Source: Halocaridina rubra (taxonomy: Eukaryota > Arthropoda > Malacostraca > Decapoda > Atyidae). From it: 64,000 nucleotides of DNA. Location of the stretch: positions 1 to 64,000 of the forward strand of contig JAXCGZ010015146.1 of NCBI GenBank assembly GCA_037179515.1, in the 5' to 3' direction. Positions 25,716-40,566 of the stretch are shown here, piece by piece. The notes under the pieces were generated by a model. It was not told the DNA's origin. It made no database searches and saw only the letters and a list, made by a program, of their open reading frames with translations. Made by a program: the position numbers and the translations under genes. Position 1 is the stretch's first letter. Every line of letters starts with the position of its first letter.

Positions 25716-26087
25716 TCATGAACTTTGTTGTTGCTTAAGCCTCTCTTGATCCATCTGCTGTAAAAGCCGATCTTGGTAGAAGAGATCGTGATGGCGATGC
25801 TTCTTGTGTGAACGAATGGTGGACGGGTCACTAGCCTTGTAAGGACAGTACGGGCACTGATAAGGTCTTTCGCCAGTGTGAGTGCGTATGTGGCGCTTGA
25901 GGTCATCGCTTGTACGACTGCGATGACTACAAAAACTACAGCGATAGGGTCTTTCACCTGTATGTGTCCTCAGATGCAACTTAAGTTTGTCGCTACGGCT
26001 GCATATCTTCCCGCACAAAGGACACGTGACCTTGGCCCTGCTCTTCATCATACCAACCCTGCGGAGTTGCTCCAGCCATTGATGACA
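25716..26087 (-). CDS. Alternative terminal exon T9, three C2H2 fingers
   Basis: 123 residues with a short linker (1-21), then three regularly spaced fingers: C22/C25-H38/H42, C50/C53-H66/H70 and C78/C81-H94/H99. Both linkers are HTGERPY, the canonical type, so all three fingers are expected to act together on DNA. The tail (residues 107-121) is Gln-rich ([14 protein letters not shown]) and may form a short helix. Finger 1 ([14 protein letters not shown]) resembles the first fingers of T4 and T5. The acceptor GTCTTTACAG enters in phase 0 with TGT (Cys). The exon stands alone between the two longest element-filled gaps (about 12 and 13 kb), yet its frame is intact. Confidence 0.87.
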   Translation of the reverse strand, partial: CHQWLEQLRRVGMMKSRAKVTCPLCGKICSRSDKLKLHLRTHTGERPYRCSFCSHRSRTSDDLKRHIRTHTGERPYQCPYCPYKASDPSTIRSHKKHRHHDLFYQDRLLQQMDQERLKQQQSS

Positions 26088-26129
26088 CTGTAAAGACGGG
26101 AGAAGACAAGTTATGAAGAGTGCCATCCA

Positions 26130-27900
26130 AATTCATTTATTTTACTTTTCTACTTAATGAATATAAGTGCCATTTTGATACAATAACTTCCATTTTTATA
26201 TAGGTCACATAATATCTTGCTGTAACTGAAGTATTACTATATAGTCATCCACTCAGATAATTCCAATCCCAAAAATACATCTAATCTAATGAACTACATT
26301 AGGGGATTAAACTCATCCTCATGGGTAGTTCACTCTTCCTGCCTCTTCTTATGCCTGAACTCATGGCATAAATAGTTACAAGTCCAAAATATCCGATTAT
26401 AATAATTTCATCATTTCTAGAACTTGGCTTAAGCTTGAACTAAGCAATGATAAACTATATATATATGTGCGTGAGTGCGTGTACAATCATGTACCGATTA
26501 GTGTTCTTCCGCACAACATTGTTCTCACTATCGTTCGCTAACATATATTAAATAAAAAAAATTCTGAACGGTTAATGAAAAGTAGCGATCATAATCTGTT
26601 GTAAAGTGACACTCCAACAAAATATAGAGAGCACCTGCAATTAGTTTTATGATTAATATCACATATTGCACAATACAGAACAGTATACAGTATAATGCAT
26701 ATGTACTTCAAGGTAAGTAAGACATACTGGAAGCTTAGTGTAATTTTAACTGTAATTTTCATGTTTATGTTCTAAAAACAAAAAAAGTTTATTTTAGAAT
26801 GTAGACATATATCTTTTTTGAAGCATCTCAACTTTTTGTTTCTTGCGCTTGGTCTTGTCTTTTCATATCTGCAAATGTGTTAGGATGTATCTGAAAACAA
26901 TGTTCCCCTGATTTCAAATTCATTCAGTAATATTTGGTGACTCGTCATTCCTTAGCATCCTGAACTAGTAACATTGCTTAGAGAAGAGAAGCTAAATGCT
27001 CGACTTGGATATAAAAGCGATTAAAATTCATAAATATGGAAAAGATGTGAATAGAGTTGCAAAGGACTTGATATTTCCCACTGAACAATCACGTTTTAAA
27101 AGATATTCTTCCTCAACAATTATGCTAGCAGAAGAGCTAAGTGCCTGGACCAGACAGGGGTCCAAAGAGCAGGCCATGGTCACTGACCATCCAGAGTGCA
27201 AGCAGCCAAGGTGACAGGACTGGACTGTGGTCACTGGCCCAATCAAGCACCTCTGTATTATGGAGAGTGTACATATAAAAGTTGAATATAAAAGTTACAG
27301 ATATAGAATTACTATTAGACGTTGGTATACAGTACATGAAATACTAATTAATGCCCATTCAATTACCCAAAGAGGTTTTATATAAACACAAAAACAAAAA
27401 TTCTAATTTTAGAAATAAAAATAATATTCTTTACTGTATTACTCCACTTTATCCAGTCTTTTCCATGACCAACAAATAGTCTCTGGACCACTAAGTCCTT
27501 CACATTCATATTTAGAGACTAAAGTTCTATGTGGTTAGTCCAATGTATACAATGCATGACTGTAAATATTAACATGATGGATAATGTTATTGTGATTGAT
27601 GGGTCAAAGGTGGAAGAATAGGAAACTATGTTACATTAATAAATGTACAGTATATGTTATACACAATATTTTTGAAATTAAGACTTGATATTTATTGCAT
27701 CATTCTATACATATCAACATTTATTTATAGGTTATTTTTCTTTTTTTTTTATGTTTTTGGTAAATTTCTGTTTCTATGGGTATTTCTTATTCTTTGCTGA
27801 CTGATGTAATAGTGCATAAAGTGACTTAAGCTTATTTTAACGTTTCCCAATTATAATTAACAAAAACCACTCTAAAGTCAAAATTGAAAGTAAAAAAAAC
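26130..27900. other. AT-rich spacer between T8 and T9
   Basis: No gene, splice-bounded frame or clear element recognised. Short (CA/TG)-like and A-rich pieces only. Confidence 0.3.
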
Positions 27901-27924
27901 CTAGGATGAGGTATCATTACTATA

Positions 27925-28140
27925 CTATTATCCACAAAAAAAATTTTAGATCCTCGTGGGACTGGAATTCACGTCATAAGTTACAGGGTCATGCCTCCAT
28001 AGTGACTGAGCCACTACAACAATCAGCTGTAGTGGCTCAGTCGGTACGGTGGCACGATTCTGTAGCTTTGACACGAGTTCCAGGCCACTGAAGATCTTAA
28101 ACGTTTTCCATGGAACACTGTATTGTTAATATCACACACA
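27925..28140. repeat. Inverted pair of tRNA-like SINE heads
   Basis: 27955-28022 (minus) and 28023-28080 (plus) face each other: both contain GTAGTGGCTCAGTC followed by ...ATTCCAGTCCCACG or ...GAGTTCCAGGCCAC. The plus copy ends CATTGTTAATATCAC-like (family E tail). Confidence 0.6.
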
Positions 28141-28144
28141 CACG

Positions 28145-28268
<124 letters not shown>

Positions 28269-28279
28269 GGAAAGAAAAA

Positions 28280-28455
28280 AAAATATTTGAAGGACAGTAC
28301 TTATTAATTTCGTGACCTTAACTGGCCACCTTCTTTAAGTACTTTGAGAAGGTGGCCAGTAAAAGGTCACGAAATTAATAAGTAATTCAAATATTTTTGT
28401 TTTGTTTTCTTTAATGGGCATTTTCCTACCATTTTAGGCTGTATGTTAACAGTTC
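28280..28455. repeat. Head-to-head hairpin elements H7/H8
   Basis: Minus arm about 28288-28333 and plus arm 28334-28455, each with GAGAAGGTGGCCAG or its remnant, GGTCACGAAATTAATAAG, and the plus arm running to TAATGGGCATTTTCCTACC and TGTATGTTAACAGTTCA. Confidence 0.75.
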
Positions 28456-28457
28456 AG

Positions 28458-28581
<124 letters not shown>

Positions 28582-29560
28582 CTCAATCGCTTTTACGCGC
28601 TGTTTAAATACGTGAAATTGGATTAACGCCCCCCAAAATAATAGTAATAAAATGCAAAATACACGAATAACGCCCGTGCAAAAAATAATATTTTTAAATT
28701 TTATTTTAGTATATAAGCAATTGCCTTGGAGGCACTTTCCCACCTTGCTGCCATGTGCATACATTAACATGGGAATTAAGGGGACACCCTGGGTTGGGAG
28801 GGGGGAGGGGGTGAAAAAGACGATTTTGTTTCACTAATTCCTGGTAACTTTAACGTGTGCTGGTGCCAGGTGTAAAAGGAAAGGGCTCTATCTAAACTAT
28901 GAACGGCAAAAAATTGCCCTTTTATGTAAGTATTCATAGTAAAATAATGTCATAAATGACGATGTTTTGATATCCTTTTGTTGTGTTGCATTTTACATCA
29001 ATTTGACTTAGATAATCAGCGTTTCTATACGATAGCTTCGTCACTAGGGATGGAAGCAACTTCTGGAAGAGTAATATGAGGTTTGTGGTGGGCTTATCTG
29101 ATTCAGTCACCCTTTAAGGGTACACCTTGGGTTGGAAGGGGGAGGGGATGAAGAAGACGATTTTCTGTTTTACTCATTTCTGGCAACTTTAATAGGTGCT
29201 GGTGCCAGATGTGAAAGGAAAGGGCTCTATCTAAACTATAAACAGCAAAAAATTGCAATTTTATGCAAGTATTCATAGTAAAATAATGTCATAAATGACG
29301 ATGTTTTGATATCCTTTCGTTGTGTTGCATTTTACATCAATTTGACTTAGATAATCAGCGTTTCGTCACTAAGGATGGAAGCAAGTGTTGGAGAGTGGTA
29401 TGAGGTGTTGTGGTGAGCTCATCTTATTCAGTTGCCCTTAAAATGAAAAGTATCTATGCCTATTATCATTGTTTCTTATGGAAAATGACTCGTTACATTA
29501 CGCGATTTTTACATTACACGTCACTTCTGAGAACCTATCTTTGCATTATTCCAAGAACTG

Positions 29561-29562
<2 letters not shown>
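28582..29562 (+). mobile_element. Non-autonomous element F, copy 1, with internal duplication
   Basis: Shares its left part (GGAGGCACTTTCCCACC, GCTGCCATGTGC) and its right end (GAAAATGACTCGTTACATTA ... GAACCTATCTTTGC) with 34230-35402. Between them are two direct units of about 335 bp (28779-29115 and 29116-29442). No ORF. Superfamily uncertain. Confidence 0.6.

Positions 29563-29646
<84 letters not shown>
29562..29646. repeat. (TA)n microsatellite
   Basis: Sits exactly between element F and a pogo-type element end. Confidence 0.97.

Positions 29647-30822
<1,176 letters not shown>

Positions 30823-30914
<92 letters not shown>
30823..30914. repeat. (TA)n microsatellite
   Basis: Begins at the end of the family G element. 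Confidence 0.97.
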
Positions 30915-30916
<2 letters not shown>

Positions 30917-31059
30917 CAACCGAATTATGAACATTTACATATACAAACATATACCTACCCATGGATTAATATATTTATTACTGTATAGTACTGTATTATT
31001 ACATTATCGTTACTGTATTAAACTTTATTAATACTGTATAAATTATGTTTTATGTAGTA

Positions 31060-34000
31060 CAGGGAATCCTCGTATAACGTCGTTCCAAGTTATGTCATTT
31101 CGCCATTACGTCATCGGCCAATACATAACTAATAAATTAATTTTTCCACCTACCTGGCTGGTGCGGTAAATTCAAACCACTTGGACGAATACACATCTAG
31201 CAGCAAAGCTGCATTTATATTTTTCAAGTTAATAGCTTATTTATTTACCTTTTTATATATTTGGTTATTTTAAAGGATTATATTGAATTACGAAAACAAA
31301 CACGTAGCCGTAAATATGATTTAATTCGAATTACACACGAATGCACTGCTAGCAGCACATCTGTATTAGTATTTATCAAGTTAATGGCTTTATTTATTTA
31401 TTTGTTTATATATCTGGTTATATTGAATTCAATGAATAAAATACCAATCACATAGCCATAAATACGATTTTATTTGAAATATTTTGTTGAGCGTTGTGTA
31501 AGAATACGGCATCAAACGGTATTTGGAGAAGAAGAAGAACCACCGTTCAGTTTATTCACGCCAGCCACATTGTGCCTCGTATTTTATCAGCTCTAACGTT
31601 GTGTTTGCTCGTTACTGAAATTACTATGCCTCCCAAGCGTGTTAGTGATAGTTCTCTTGGCAGTACTGTACTACTAAGAAAAGAAAAGCCATTACCATGG
31701 AAATTAAGTTTGCAATAGTAAGCAGTGCTGAAAAGGGAGAATCTTCAAACATTAGGCTTAATCTCGGATTACCCCGTACGACCGTGGCCACAATCATCAA
31801 AGACAAAGATTGCATCTGTGACCGCGTGAAAGGTTCCACTCCCAAGATGTCCACTGCGATCACTAGGCAGCGTTGCCATCTTATGGTCGAGATGGAGAAA
31901 TTACTAGTGCTTTGGCTTGAAGACCAAAATCGACGGCATATCCCAATAAGCCTCATGTTAATAGGGGAAAAGACTAAAATATTGTTCGAAGCCTTGAAAA
32001 GAGAAAAGGGGGAAGGAAGTGCAGGTGAAGAGTTTGTGGCTAGTAGGGCATGGTTTAATAATCTTAAGGTTTTTGCTAATTTGCATAATAAATGAATGCA
32101 AGGGGAAGATGTGAGTGCTGATGAGGGAGTAGCAAAAATGTTTCCTATTGCATTGGCTGAGATAGTAAGGGAAGGGTGTTACTGTGCCGGACAGGTATTT
32201 AACATGAATGAGATTGGCTTATTCTGGATGCGTATGACTAGTCTTACGTACATCACCAAGAAGAAGACAGCACCAGGTCATAAAGTCAGCAAGGAGAGAC
32301 TGACTTTGCTTTTGGGGGCTAATGCTGCTGGAGACTGTAAGCTGAAGCCTTTGTTGGTTTATTTGGCAGAAAACCCAAGAGCACTCAAGGGTATTTGAAA
32401 GGGTCAACTGCCAGTCATCTGGAAGTCAATCAAGTAGGCTTGGAAAACCCTTCAAATAATTAAAAACTGGTTCAGCATTTTGTCCATAAAGGGGAGAGGT
32501 ACAGCGTTTCCAAGGGTATGCCCTTTAATGTGTTGCTAATCCTGGACCATCCCCCAGGTCATCTTGCCCATTTAGATGACTTTCATCATACTATAAAGGT
32601 GGTTTACCTTTCACCTTATACCACCTCCCTGTTACAGCCAATGGATCAGGGGGTCATTGCCTCTTTTAAAGCCTACTACCTCCGAAGGACAATCACCATG
32701 GCTCTCAAGGCAACTGAGAAGGACAAGAACTTGACTCTCAAGGACTTCTGGAAATGTGCAATATTCATACTGTGAAGAATATTGCTGATGCTTGGCAGGA
32801 TGTGCTGCAAACCAACTTGAATGGGGCATGGATAGAAGCATACCCCTATTTTGTGAATGACTTCCGAGGTTTTGAGGAGACATATCTGAGGCTGTAACCA
32901 AGAACGTAGTTGCCCTGAGTAAGGAGCTCAAGTTGGAGGTGGAGGCTGATGATGTATAAGAGCTCCTGGATTCTCTTGGCGAGGAGTTATGTACTGAGAA
33001 CCTCATTCAACTGGAGAAGCTGATGAGTGAAGAGGAGGAAGAACTACTAAGCCCAGAGCCCTAGAAATTCACAACCAGGGAAATAGAAGAAATGTCTGCC
33101 CTGGCAGAGGAATTGTTGGCAAAGCTCGAGGCTCAGGTACACTAAGGTCGAGAGAGGGATCAATCATGCCCTGCGGTGGTACAAGGAAATATACGAGAAG
33201 AAGAGGGCATCCTTCCAGACCTGCCTTGACCAATTCTTCATGAAGGTAGAGCCCCCACAAACAGATCCTGTTCCCTCTACCTCTATAGACTCACCTGCCC
33301 CAGTATCTCCATCATTTGCTATATGTTCTTTTGCCTTTCTAAATTCACCTGTCCTAGTCTCCTCAGCACTTGCCTATCCAGCTTCCACCTCCCAATAAGC
33401 CAGTCTCTCCCTCCCATTTTTGTTCATCCATTTATTTTTCATTTTTTATATTCATAAATTTGTTTTTGTTTCCCATTTCCCCTTTTACCCTTACATCCTT
33501 GCGTTCCCCTAGGGGTTAAAAGTGTGCATGCAGTGCCATCCCCACTCCTTTCTTCACCACTATCCTATCACAATTTTCCTCTTCCTTTCAACCAAGGCAT
33601 CTCATCAAAAACTTTTAGGAGACTACTAACCCCGGGCAGAGCATTATTATGTTCTCTCTTATCTTTAGAGATTCACCCCAGCTTCAGACGATTTCACCTA
33701 CAGGCCCAGCTTGGCCCGTTCACCCTCATGGGTGGACATCCATAACTAACTTTCTCCCTCCCTTTCAACGCTCCTTAAAGTGTGCAAGCCGACAACCTGA
33801 GTAAAGGTAAGCAATAATGTACTGAACTGTGGTGTAATTTTACTATTGATATAATTTATATTACACAAGTAGAGGTAAGCAATATTATTAAGTTTTTAGC
33901 AGTTTTTTATTATAGATCAAGAACTTTGATTATTTTCCTGTTTTTGATGATTTATATTTAACATTGGTTGGGGGAGCTAGGTTCGAATTTAGGTGTTTTT

Positions 34001-34071
34001 AGACTTACGTCGAAAACCAACTTAAGTCAGCTGTCAGGAACGGAACCCTGACGTTAAATGAAGACCCCCTG
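31060..34071 (+). mobile_element. Tigger/pogo-type DNA transposon, copy 2 (3012 bp)
   Basis: Both ends are flanked by TA (31058-31059 and 34072-34073). The left end is CAGGGAATCCTCGTATAACG, the right end inverted reads CAGGGGGTCTTCATTTAACG, so the terminal repeats match at 15 of 20 positions. It contains a nearly full-length but mutated transposase. Confidence 0.9.
31626..33399 (+). pseudogene. Tigger-like transposase pseudogene (copy 2)
   Basis: Begins MPPKRVSDSSLG, the usual start of this transposase family. The N-terminal helix-turn-helix region is in another frame from 31697 (NLGLPRTTVATIIKD), followed by the CENP-B-type second DNA-binding domain (EEFVASRAWFNNLKVFANLH). The DDE domain follows in pieces: FNMNEIGLFW, where the first catalytic Asp is replaced by Asn; LLILDHPPGH, which keeps the second Asp; and LLQPMDQGVIASFKAYYLRR, which keeps the third acidic site. 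An acidic coiled region and Pro/Ser-rich tail end near 33399. Several frameshifts and stops (for example at 32093-32095 and 32396-32398) make it inactive. Confidence 0.85.
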
Positions 34072-34229
34072 TAGTTAAGTGTCTTCACCCAAAGTACTGT
34101 ACTGTACTGCATATGTATGTCCTGTACTGTACTTTTTTTTACCTAAACAACTTATGAACAATACTACTTACAAATGGACTTCTGGAATCTAACTCGTTCA
34201 TAAGTTGGGAAGTATATACACTCAGTATG

Positions 34230-35754
<1,525 letters not shown>

Positions 35755-37051
35755 CAGTGTTACCTCAGTTATTCGCGCTTCTTGGTTCGCATTCTCACTC
35801 TATCGCGGTTTTTTTTTGGACAAATTATTATTTTATTTTATGGGTACACGCAAAAATATTAAAATATTGAAATTTTTTTTTTTCAGTATTTTCATTTTTT
35901 TATTGAAATTTACGTTGCGTGCGGTTATTTATAATGTAAAGGGTGTTTTTTTAACAGTGCAGGGAGGGTTTATACAGTTCGTAAACGAAAAAATAATTGT
36001 AAATGAGTATTTGTGTCACGTCACCATCACCTCATTCATCGTAATTTTATCTATCACTTTCATAAAAATATACGTTGCTTGCTGTTATTTATAATGTAAA
36101 GGGTGTTTTTTTAACAGTGCAGGGAGGGTTTATACAGTACGTAAACTAAAAAAATAATTGTAAATGAGTATGTATGTCACGTAATTATCACCTCATTCAC
36201 TGTAATTTTATCTATCACTTTCATAAAAATTTACGTTGCTTGCTGTTATTTATAATGTAAAGAGTGTTTTTTTAACAGTGCAGGGAGGGTTTATACAGTA
36301 CGTAAACGAAAAAATAATTGTAAATGAGTATGTATGTCACGTCATTATCACCTCATTCACGGTAATTTTACCTATCACTTTCATAAAAATTTACGTTGCT
36401 TGCTGTTATTTATAATGTAAAGGGTGTTTTTTTAACAGTGCAGGGAGGGTTTATACAGTACGTAAACGAAAAAATAATTGTAAATTAGCATGTATGTCAC
36501 GTCATTATCACCTCATTCACCGTAATTTTATCTATCACTTTCATAAAAATTTATATTGCTTGCTGTTATTAATAATGTAAAGGGTGTTTTTTTAACAGTG
36601 CAGGGAGGGTTTATACAGTACGTAAACGAAAAAATAATTATAAATGAGTATGTATGTCACGTCATTATCACCTCATTCACCGTAATTTTATCTATCACTT
36701 TCATAAAAATTTACGTTGCTTGCTGTTATTTATAATGTAAAGGGTGTTTTTTTAACAGTACAGGGAGGGTTTATACAGTACGTAAACGAAAAAATAATTG
36801 TAAATGAGTATGTATGTCACATCATTATCACCTCATTCACCGTAATTTTATCTATTACTTGCATAAAAATTTACGTTGCTTGCTGTTATTTATAATGTAA
36901 AGGGTGTTTTTTTAACAGTGCAGGGAGGGTTTATAGTGTAAACGTAAAGATATATTAAAATATCTATGTACATATAGGCGGATCCTACTTTGCGGATTTC
37001 CTGGTTCGCGCCGGGTCCCGGAACCGAACTACCGCGATAAGTGAGGCAACA

Positions 37052-37054
<3 letters not shown>
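35755..37054. mobile_element. Pogo-type family G element with 160-bp satellite inside
   Basis: Left end CAGTGTTACCTCAGTTATTC, right end inverted CAGTGTTGCCTCACTTATCG, flanked by TA. The GGTTCGCGCCGGGTCCCGG segment near the right end is shared with the copies at 29.6 and 54.9 kb. Confidence 0.85.
35910..36940 (+). repeat. 160-bp tandem repeat, about 6.5 units
   Basis: The motif CGTTGCTTGCTGTTATTTAT recurs at 35913, 36073, 36234, 36394, 36554, 36714 and 36874, i.e. every 160 or 161 bp. Each unit has AGTGCAGGGAGGGTTTATAC and TGTATGTCACGTCATTATCA. Units differ by only a few bases. Confidence 0.95.

Positions 37055-37128
<74 letters not shown>
37054..37128. repeat. (TA)n microsatellite
   Basis: Begins at the end of the family G element. 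Confidence 0.97.
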
Positions 37129-37129
<1 letters not shown>

Positions 37130-37245
37130 TTACTCCTCACCTTACGATGGAGTTAGGTTCCAAAAGTCTGTATGTAAAAAGAATTATTTGTAAAGTGTTT
37201 TTATGAGTGAAAAAAAGTACTGTACAGTACTATAGCTAAAGGTAA

Positions 37246-37367
<122 letters not shown>

Positions 37368-37904
37368 GTGCGTGTGTGTGTGTTTGCTGATGTCTTCACA
37401 TTATATTTAATTGCTAAGTTTACTTTTTTTTTGTTATTTTAATACCCAACACAATATCCTATAATGGATACCAGAGGGGTCAAAACTAGAGCAAGAGAAT
37501 AGAAGTAGTGGGACTTCTACATATTCACCCTGCTCTTCAACAGTATATTGCAGTAATAAAAATAAATTGCGTGAGAATGACAGACTTTCTCCCATTCCCA
37601 ATCCCTTTTAGTCATATCCTATGATACACGAAACATTAAAAATTATCTGGGTATTACATAAATTCACTGAAGGCATAATAATTAACAACGGAATTAGTCT
37701 GGAGCTAGGCTTCTCATGAATATGTGTGCTTTCACTCAGCCATCCCCGTTACAAGGGAAAAGTGGCCGATGTATAAGTTGTTAGTAGGGATAGGGGATGA
37801 ATATGATCATAATGAATTGGGAAGGACAGACAATCATAAGGAATAATTCAAGAGATATCCATATATTCTCTATACTGCACTCTTACTCTCCCATGAAGCT
37901 GAGA

Positions 37905-38035
37905 ACCTTAGTAAAACAGTGCTTGGAGCACTAGCCATGAGACTGAGCTCACTAAGTGGTATTAGGAAGGTCATCTTGCATTTTTTGGTTCCCCAAAGCC
38001 AACCTCCATAATTGGGATTAATAGTGAGACATAAA
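37905..38035 (+). repeat. SINE family B, diverged
   Basis: Contains GAGCTCACTAAGTGGTATTA, GGAAGGTCATCTTGCA and GGGATTAATAGTGAGACATA, which follow the family body. Confidence 0.5.
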
Positions 38036-38189
38036 ACAACAAACAAAAACTTTCTCTGGTAGTTATCAGCAAAGAATTTGCTACTAATATCACGTAATAT
38101 AGACCTGAAGGTAAACATGGTGTTCAATTTACAAGCTTTTTAGACTTTGTTGCAATGTTTTTTCCTCATCAAAAGAGACATTTACACTA

Positions 38190-38400
38190 AACGTTGAATG
38201 TGAGGGGTCTTTAATGAAAGGCGGGGACAATGGACAGCTTTTGCACTAATATCAGAATAAATACCTACTTCATAGCCAGGGCCTCAAGTCCCCTGTCCAA
38301 TCACAAGGATCCAATGATCTCCAGACAGTGGCTGCACAATCAGGTACATCTACTGGATATCACTGACTACTAAATTAATTGCCATCAGCAATATACAGTA
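38190..38400 (+). repeat. Dispersed repeat family C copy
   Basis: Shares AAGGCGGGGACAATGGACAG, a CATAGCCAGGGCC segment and CAATCAGGTACATCTACTGG-like parts with 39.9 and 46.3 kb. Confidence 0.55.
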
Positions 38401-39356
38401 CTCTAAGACATGCTAGGAAAAATCAGAAGCCAAAATAGCAAATCAGATTTATTAACGACATAGATTAAATGAAAAAAAAAATGGACAAAGCCATACAAGA
38501 AGGAATTGCAAACATTTAATATGAATGATATATAAACTTTGTGACTTCCTCGATGCTTCAGAGATTGGTTAACAAGTAAAACTTTAGTTTATCAGTATAA
38601 GTGCAATATTGACAATAATTACAAACTAAAACATCATAAACAGGGTACATTTGATGGGCATAATCAGCCAATGCTTTCAGCACCAATAAAGTTATAAGTT
38701 TTCCTTAAGATATTTTATCTCACTGAGCTCAGCAGTGTTCACAAATGCAACAAAAGAGAGGCAGGGGAGCATTTACATACCCTGCCTATCTTCACTTCCT
38801 CAGCCAGTTGCTCTCCTATCCCCTTTAGTCAAGTATAACTCAAGGGAAGATGGAGGAAGTATTCTTGCCACCCCAAGGGCTATGCAGTGTTTACTAGTGC
38901 TTGAACATACAGCATGATAAAATAATAAATTATATTTCAATAACAAATGGACCTTCCAGAGCTTTTGTTAACTTTGCAACTAAGCTTTAAAGAGAAAAAA
39001 ATAGCTTTATTTAATAATCTTAAGTTTCATACCATAGAAACAAACACACCCAAATAATTTTTAAGCTTAAGACATACTAATCCTAAGTCCTCTTAAAAAC
39101 ACATACATTTATCCAGAAAATTAATAGAATCCACACGAAAAGTGATGAGGAATATTTGCGAGGCAAAACAGGTATCCCAATTATTATATACAGTAATGTA
39201 CAGTGGATTACAATATATACAGACACAGAGAGGCTATTCATAAGAAAAAATAAAGATCTGTCAACAGCTCCTGGTACTCATGGAATGCTAAATACTTATT
39301 TCTAAAATTAAAATATTTTCATCTGTAAAAGACTGTACAACTCCCTATCATATATT

Positions 39357-39761
39357 TTACCTAAATGTGCTATGCCTAAAGACATGTTTTCTAAGGGTAG
39401 ATCTATCACTGGCCCTGTAACTGCAGAGCATACAGGCAAATGGCCGTTCTCCTGTATGGGTGCGTAAATGTTTTACCAAGTCACAGCGGTTTCTAGTGGC
39501 ATACCGACAGTGATGACACGTGAAGGGTTTACATAATCGGCAATGGTCAACTGGGCACCCGTGAAGACATATTCCAGCCATACTGTCCCCCCGAGGCACA
39601 ACAAGGTCAGTAGTTTCTATCCCAGGTGCTGCTACCACAAGCTCAGTAGTTCCTATCCCAGGCGCCACTACAAGCTCAGTAGTTCCTATCCCAGGTGCTG
39701 CTACAACACGCTCAGTACTTCCTATCCCAGGTGCCGCTAACCCGCTTTCCCCTGGGATGTA
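39357..39761 (-). CDS. Alternative terminal exon T8, two C2H2 fingers with a coding minisatellite
   Basis: 134 residues. After YIPGESGLAA come four tandem 11-12-residue repeats (residues 11-55) of the form PGIGTTELVV(A)A. A Cys/His cluster follows (C65, H67, C69, H73, C74, C77), then two canonical fingers (C82/C85-H98/H102 and C110/C113-H126/H130) joined by HTGERPF, and a four-residue tail. The acceptor GTCTCTTTGCAG enters in phase 0 at TAC. The repeat is at the DNA level a 33-36-bp tandem repeat that keeps frame, so copy number may vary between individuals. A minus-strand AATAAA at 39006-39011 could be the poly(A) signal. Confidence 0.87.
   Translation of the reverse strand, partial: YIPGESGLAAPGIGSTERVVAAPGIGTTELVVAPGIGTTELVVAAPGIETTDLVVPRGDSMAGICLHGCPVDHCRLCKPFTCHHCRYATRNRCDLVKHLRTHTGERPFACMLCSYRASDRSTLRKHVFRHSTFR
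39597..39731 (-). repeat. In-frame minisatellite within T8
   Basis: Four units of 30-36 bp (minus strand core CCTGGGATAGGAACTACTGA) encode the PGIGTTELVVA repeats; unit length changes by multiples of three. Confidence 0.9.
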
Positions 39762-39839
39762 CTGCAAAGAGACACACAACAACAATTAGTGTGTGCGCTA
39801 AGTGCCGGTAGTAATATGCTAATACAGTATAGCAAGAGA

Positions 39840-40030
39840 CTTTAAAAGGTTAAAGGTCTCAAATGAGAGGCAGAGGCAATGGACAATGATAGAACAGAGC
39901 CCAGCTATATATCTACCGCATAGCAAGGGTCAAAATCCCCTCTAATAACGTAGACCCAGTGCTCTCCAGGCAATGGCTGAATAATCAGGTAGACCTAAGG
40001 GAAATCACTAACTCCCTAAATTAATTGCCC
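39840..40030 (+). repeat. Dispersed repeat family C copy
   Basis: GGTTAAAGGTCTCAAATGAG, GGCAGAGGCAATGGACAATG and CTGAATAATCAGGTAGACCT are shared with 46.3 kb. Confidence 0.65.
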
Positions 40031-40176
40031 AACATAAACGGTAATGTGACAGTGAAAGATAATTTAACCTCAGGCCAATATCACACCTTGGGCCAGTATA
40101 TTACCAACCCCAGACAGTACCACTGTGAATGGCAAAACACTTACTGCCATATAAACTCTTCTCGAACATTCCACCA

Positions 40177-40386
<210 letters not shown>

Positions 40387-40566
40387 CATCCCAACTTCAA
40401 ACTTACACTTATTTTGCTGATGTCCAGATCAAGAAACTCAATACTTTATGGGGCACTCTTAACATGACACATATATACAGTACTTCTTTATGAACAGTGC
40501 AATGACACATATTTACCATTATAACGATGAAGGAAACAACACAAGAAGAGACAAACATCTACAGAT

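Noticed and set aside
35910..36940. CRISPR-like array (regular 160-bp period)
   Set aside because: Whole units are near-identical with no short-repeat/unique-spacer pattern, and the genome is eukaryotic; it is a satellite.
38735..38917. Possible small exon (60-codon plus-strand frame)
   Set aside because: No splice sites, no recognisable domain, and composition like the spacer.
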